A stretch of 7,590 bases of DNA from Deltaproteobacteria bacterium (GTDB lineage Bacteria; Desulfobacterota; Desulfuromonadia; Geobacterales; Pseudopelobacteraceae), in contig JAURXC010000388.1 of assembly GCA_030654645.1 (NCBI GenBank), positions 1-7,590 on the forward strand. Direction: 5' to 3'. The notes under the pieces were generated by a model. That model made no database searches, was not told the DNA's origin, and saw only the letters and a list, made by a program, of their open reading frames with translations. A program made the position numbers and the translations under genes. Below are positions 5,413 to 7,590 of this stretch, piece by piece. Numbering within the stretch: position 1 is the stretch's first letter; each line of letters opens with the position of its first letter.

Positions 5413-6786
5413 TCATTTTGCCTCTGCCAGCGGCGGTGCACCGATAGCATAATCAAGATTTGCCCCAGCCATCTTGTAATTGTATATGGACTGAAAGTAT
5501 GAAGCCCTCATCCTGGCATAGGCCTGCAAAGCGTCAAAGATTTCCTTGGCCGGCCCGACTCCGAAATCGAAGTTTGCCAAGGCGGTCACGGCCCACTTCT
5601 TGGCGTTGGTATAGGCGGATTTGGTGGCCGTGACGCTGTTTTCGGCCTCTTTCAGGTCAAGATAGTATTTTCTGACCTGAAGCGGAATATTGGCATCCGC
5701 AAAGGTCCTTGTACTCAGCAGGCGGTTGTACTGTGCCCGCTCACCGGACGCCTTGGCCCCGGTAATACCGAAATCCAGTTTCCAGCGGGCGCCCAGAGCG
5801 ACGCCGCCATTAAGATGCCTGAACTGATCATTTATGTAAGGGTTGCGAATACGGTCGCGATCTTCCGCGTAGGCCCAGGAGACAAGACCTCCCAGGAAAA
5901 TATCGGGATAATAATTGGCCATGGCTGCCTCAACCAACGCCGAACGGGCTTTGAGACCTTCGGCAATCTGTTTGAATTCAGGACGATTGGCACGGGCCTT
6001 TTCCACGTAGACATCGAATTCCGGAGTCACACTCTCGTCCATTTCCAGACGTTCGCTTTTGATTTCAAGCTGTGATGACATCGGCAGATTCAATCGGGTC
6101 TTGAGCGCGGATAATGCCAACTTCTCCCCTTTTATTGCCTCTTCCAGATATTTTGCTACCTCGCCCGAGAATGCGTCCAGCTTGAACAGGTCGGACTCCT
6201 CAACGCCGTTGGAACCCTGATCCAGCATTTTCTGCGCCTTTATCCTGGCCTTGGACAGGCTTTCCTGTACCTCCAGGACGACCTCTTTAAGCTCACGGGC
6301 CAGCATCAAGCCGTAATAGTACTCTTTCACCTTCTGGGCAACCTCATTGGCGCGCTGTCCTTTACGTGAACGCTCCACTTCGATACCGTGAGTGGCTGCC
6401 TTCATATTTTCCGATATCTTCCCGAAGGTATAAAGCGGCTGGATCAGGGTAGCGTCGGCGCTGCTGAACCATGTCAGCTCTTTCATCTTGAAGGATTTAT
6501 CGGTAGCGTTCAGGTCTTCTCTTTTTGCGGGCGGGGCCGGGCCAAACATCGCCAATACCTCGATCTGCGGATAGCGGTAGGATTTGGCCTCCTCCAGTTT
6601 GCTGGAAGTGTGATCGATGTCAGCCTGTGCCTCTCCCATTTCCGGAGCAGCCTTGAGGGCGATCCGGATACAGTCATCAAGACCAAGCACCAGACGGACC
6701 TTATCCGTGCCCTCGGCCGCAAATACCGAGGCCGAAAACAACGAGAGCGCTCCCACCAGCGCCATACACGAAAATACCGTTTTCAT
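5413..6786 (-). CDS. TolC family outer membrane efflux channel protein
   Basis: A 457-residue TolC/OEP family protein, the normal length. A signal peptide (1-23, MKTVFS...VFA with cleavage before AEG) leads to the family's internal repeat. Each half has a long helical stretch and an outer membrane strand region: LGLDDCIRIALKAAPEMGEA (34-53) and QPLYTFGK (116-123) in the first, and the related LDFGITGAK (337-345) in the second. Long alpha-helical, coiled-coil-like segments (about 125-225 and 345-440) fit the periplasmic tunnel. Trimers of such proteins form a channel across the outer membrane. It has no lipobox at the signal cleavage site. It lies between mlaD (24 bases upstream) and mlaC, whose possible upstream ATG overlaps its stop, so it belongs to the Mla operon. 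No periplasmic adaptor (HlyD/AcrA type) gene is next to it, which suggests it works with the MCE system. That role is inferred. Confidence 0.93.
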   Translation of the reverse strand: MKTVFSCMALVGALSLFSASVFAAEGTDKVRLVLGLDDCIRIALKAAPEMGEAQADIDHTSSKLEEAKSYRYPQIEVLAMFGPAPPAKREDLNATDKSFKMKELTWFSSADATLIQPLYTFGKISENMKAATHGIEVERSRKGQRANEVAQKVKEYYYGLMLARELKEVVLEVQESLSKARIKAQKMLDQGSNGVEESDLFKLDAFSGEVAKYLEEAIKGEKLALSALKTRLNLPMSSQLEIKSERLEMDESVTPEFDVYVEKARANRPEFKQIAEGLKARSALVEAAMANYYPDIFLGGLVSWAYAEDRDRIRNPYINDQFRHLNGGVALGARWKLDFGITGAKASGERAQYNRLLSTRTFADANIPLQVRKYYLDLKEAENSVTATKSAYTNAKKWAVTALANFDFGVGPAKEIFDALQAYARMRASYFQSIYNYKMAGANLDYAIGAPPLAEAK

Positions 6787-6810
6787 ATCTTCAATATCTC
6801 CAAGCTGTTG

Positions 6811-7254
6811 TCAGACTTTACCATGAATGAATTTACTGACCAGTTCTTCAATGTCTATGGCGGACTCGGTTTCACGGATCACATCATTGTTTTTCAGCAT
6901 CCGGTCCGAGCCGCCCGGCTTGAGCTTGATGAACTTGTCTCCAATGATGCCGCTTGTGCGAACCGACGCAATCACATCATCGGTGATTTTGACACCATTT
7001 TTGATCTTGAGGAAAGCCAGCGCGCGATCACCGCTCTTTTCGTCCAGCGCAATCCGGTCAACCTTGCCGATTTCAACCCCGGCCACCTCAACCCGCGCGC
7101 CCGGCTTCAGGCCAGAGACCGAATCGAATCCGGCGCTCACGGTATAGTAATCTCCGGCGCCGAACTCCATCTTGCCCAGCTTTACGGACACATAACCGAG
7201 ACAGAGGATACCGATAATCATAAATGAGCCAACCATCATTTCCAGCTTTGCCAT
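6811..7254 (-). CDS. mlaD: MlaD family MCE-domain protein
   Basis: MlaD is the substrate-binding MCE subunit of the Mla lipid ABC transporter. It is anchored in the inner membrane and forms a hexameric ring in the periplasm. The 147-residue product has one N-terminal membrane segment (about 7-24, VGSFMIIGILCLGYVSV), then a single MCE domain (about 36-113) with GFDSVSGLKPGARVEVAGVE (42-61) and IGKVDRI after it, and TSGIIGDKFIKLKPGGSD further on. The short tail SAIDIEELVSKFIHGKV carries no extra MCE repeats, so it is the MlaD type rather than a multi-ring LetB/PqiB type. The start at ATG 7254 has GGAG six bases upstream. ATG at 7260 is an alternative with AGAGG six bases upstream, and would add two residues. 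It sits 31 bases after mlaF and 24 before the TolC-family gene. Confidence 0.93.
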   Translation of the reverse strand: MAKLEMMVGSFMIIGILCLGYVSVKLGKMEFGAGDYYTVSAGFDSVSGLKPGARVEVAGVEIGKVDRIALDEKSGDRALAFLKIKNGVKITDDVIASVRTSGIIGDKFIKLKPGGSDRMLKNNDVIRETESAIDIEELVSKFIHGKV

Positions 7255-7260
7255 ATTCAT

Positions 7261-7271
7261 CTCCAACCTCT
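7261..7271 (-). promoter_or_regulatory. Ribosome binding region of mlaD
   Basis: On the - strand this reads GAGGTTGGAG with a leading A. GGAG (7261-7264) is six bases from the ATG at 7254, and GAGG (7268-7271) is six bases from the ATG at 7260. The two starts are therefore nearly equal. I prefer 7254 because it gives the more usual short beginning before the membrane segment. Confidence 0.55.
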
Positions 7272-7285
7272 ATGCAACCTGCATG

Positions 7286-7590
7286 CTAAATCATGTGAAT
7301 CGGGCCGTCAAGACTGCCGCTGATGAACTGCCTGACCGCCGGATGATTCGAGTTCTTGATCTCGGACGGCGAACCATGCTGCAGAATCTTGCCCCGGTAC
7401 AGCATGGCCACGTTCTGGGCCACATCGAAAATATCCGGGATCTCGTGCGAGACGATCACCGCGGTAAAACCGAACTTTTCATGCGTATCCTTGATAAGCT
7501 GGTGGATGGCACGCTTGATGATCGGGTCGAGCCCGGTGGTCGGCTCGTCGAACAGGATGATTTTCGGATTCAGCACTACCGCCCGCGCCA
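7286..7590 (-). CDS. mlaF: MlaF family ABC transporter ATPase (5' end off window)
   Basis: The C-terminal 100 residues of an ABC ATPase are visible and the frame is open to the right edge. Seen: the end of the helix after the signature motif (ARAVVLNP), Walker B with the catalytic glutamate (IILFDEP), the D-loop GLDP, and the H-loop histidine in IVSHEIPD. The tail AVRQFISGSLDGPI is typical of MlaF/Ttg2A rather than other ABC ATPases. Walker A, the Q-loop and the LSGG signature must lie beyond the window. MlaF hydrolyses ATP on the cytoplasmic face of the inner membrane to drive lipid movement through MlaE and MlaD. mlaE would be expected nearby upstream but is not in view, and no mlaB is seen downstream. 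The GTG at 7576 is an internal valine codon, not a start. Confidence 0.93.
   Translation of the reverse strand, partial: ARAVVLNPKIILFDEPTTGLDPIIKRAIHQLIKDTHEKFGFTAVIVSHEIPDIFDVAQNVAMLYRGKILQHGSPSEIKNSNHPAVRQFISGSLDGPIHMI

Noticed and set aside
6388..7227. A 279-codon + strand frame opposite the TolC-family gene and mlaD
   Set aside because: It crosses two genes with strong motifs and signal peptides on the - strand and has no coherent features of its own.
7264..7266. TTG as the start codon of mlaD
   Set aside because: It lies within the likely ribosome binding region, and two ATG codons with suitable spacing follow directly.

Overview
The window reads as a piece of a bacterial chromosome from a Gram-negative, Geobacter-like member of the Desulfuromonadia. 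This is an inference from recalled family resemblance: the ArgC and YgiQ sequences, the methyltransferase-DUF5714 fusion and the order mlaF-mlaD-tolC-mlaC all fit that group. No database search was run. Both ends cut through genes. There are no RNA genes, insertion sequences, CRISPR arrays or phage genes that I can support.

Left part, + strand (1-4359): the C-terminal two thirds or more of an ArsM-like SAM methyltransferase fused to a cysteine-rich DUF5714 domain; then argC (arginine biosynthesis), with a leader of about 120 bases holding a perfect TATAAT and a small terminator-like hairpin; then ygiQ, a radical SAM protein of unknown function that starts two bases after the argC stop. The ygiQ stop codon lies inside a bidirectional terminator.

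Middle, - strand (4401-4810): a cold-shock domain protein gene facing ygiQ. It has a likely promoter and a leader of roughly 145 nt. An element of the leader is complementary to two tandem copies of a short sequence in the mRNA's own 3' UTR. A terminator for the next operon sits directly upstream of the promoter.

Right part, - strand (4811-7590): the end of an Mla-type lipid transport operon, read right to left as mlaF (ATPase, partial), mlaD (MCE protein), a TolC-family outer membrane channel, and mlaC (periplasmic lipid carrier). The ATPase powers an inner membrane complex, MlaD contacts the periplasm, and MlaC carries lipid. The TolC-family gene inside the operon is the unusual part, because the classical Mla partner in the outer membrane is the lipoprotein MlaA. 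The left part is visibly richer in G+C than the Mla operon.

The observations most worth following up are the ArsM-like/DUF5714 fusion that keeps both visible arsenic-site cysteines, the TolC-containing Mla operon, and the 5'-3' complementarity in the cold-shock mRNA.
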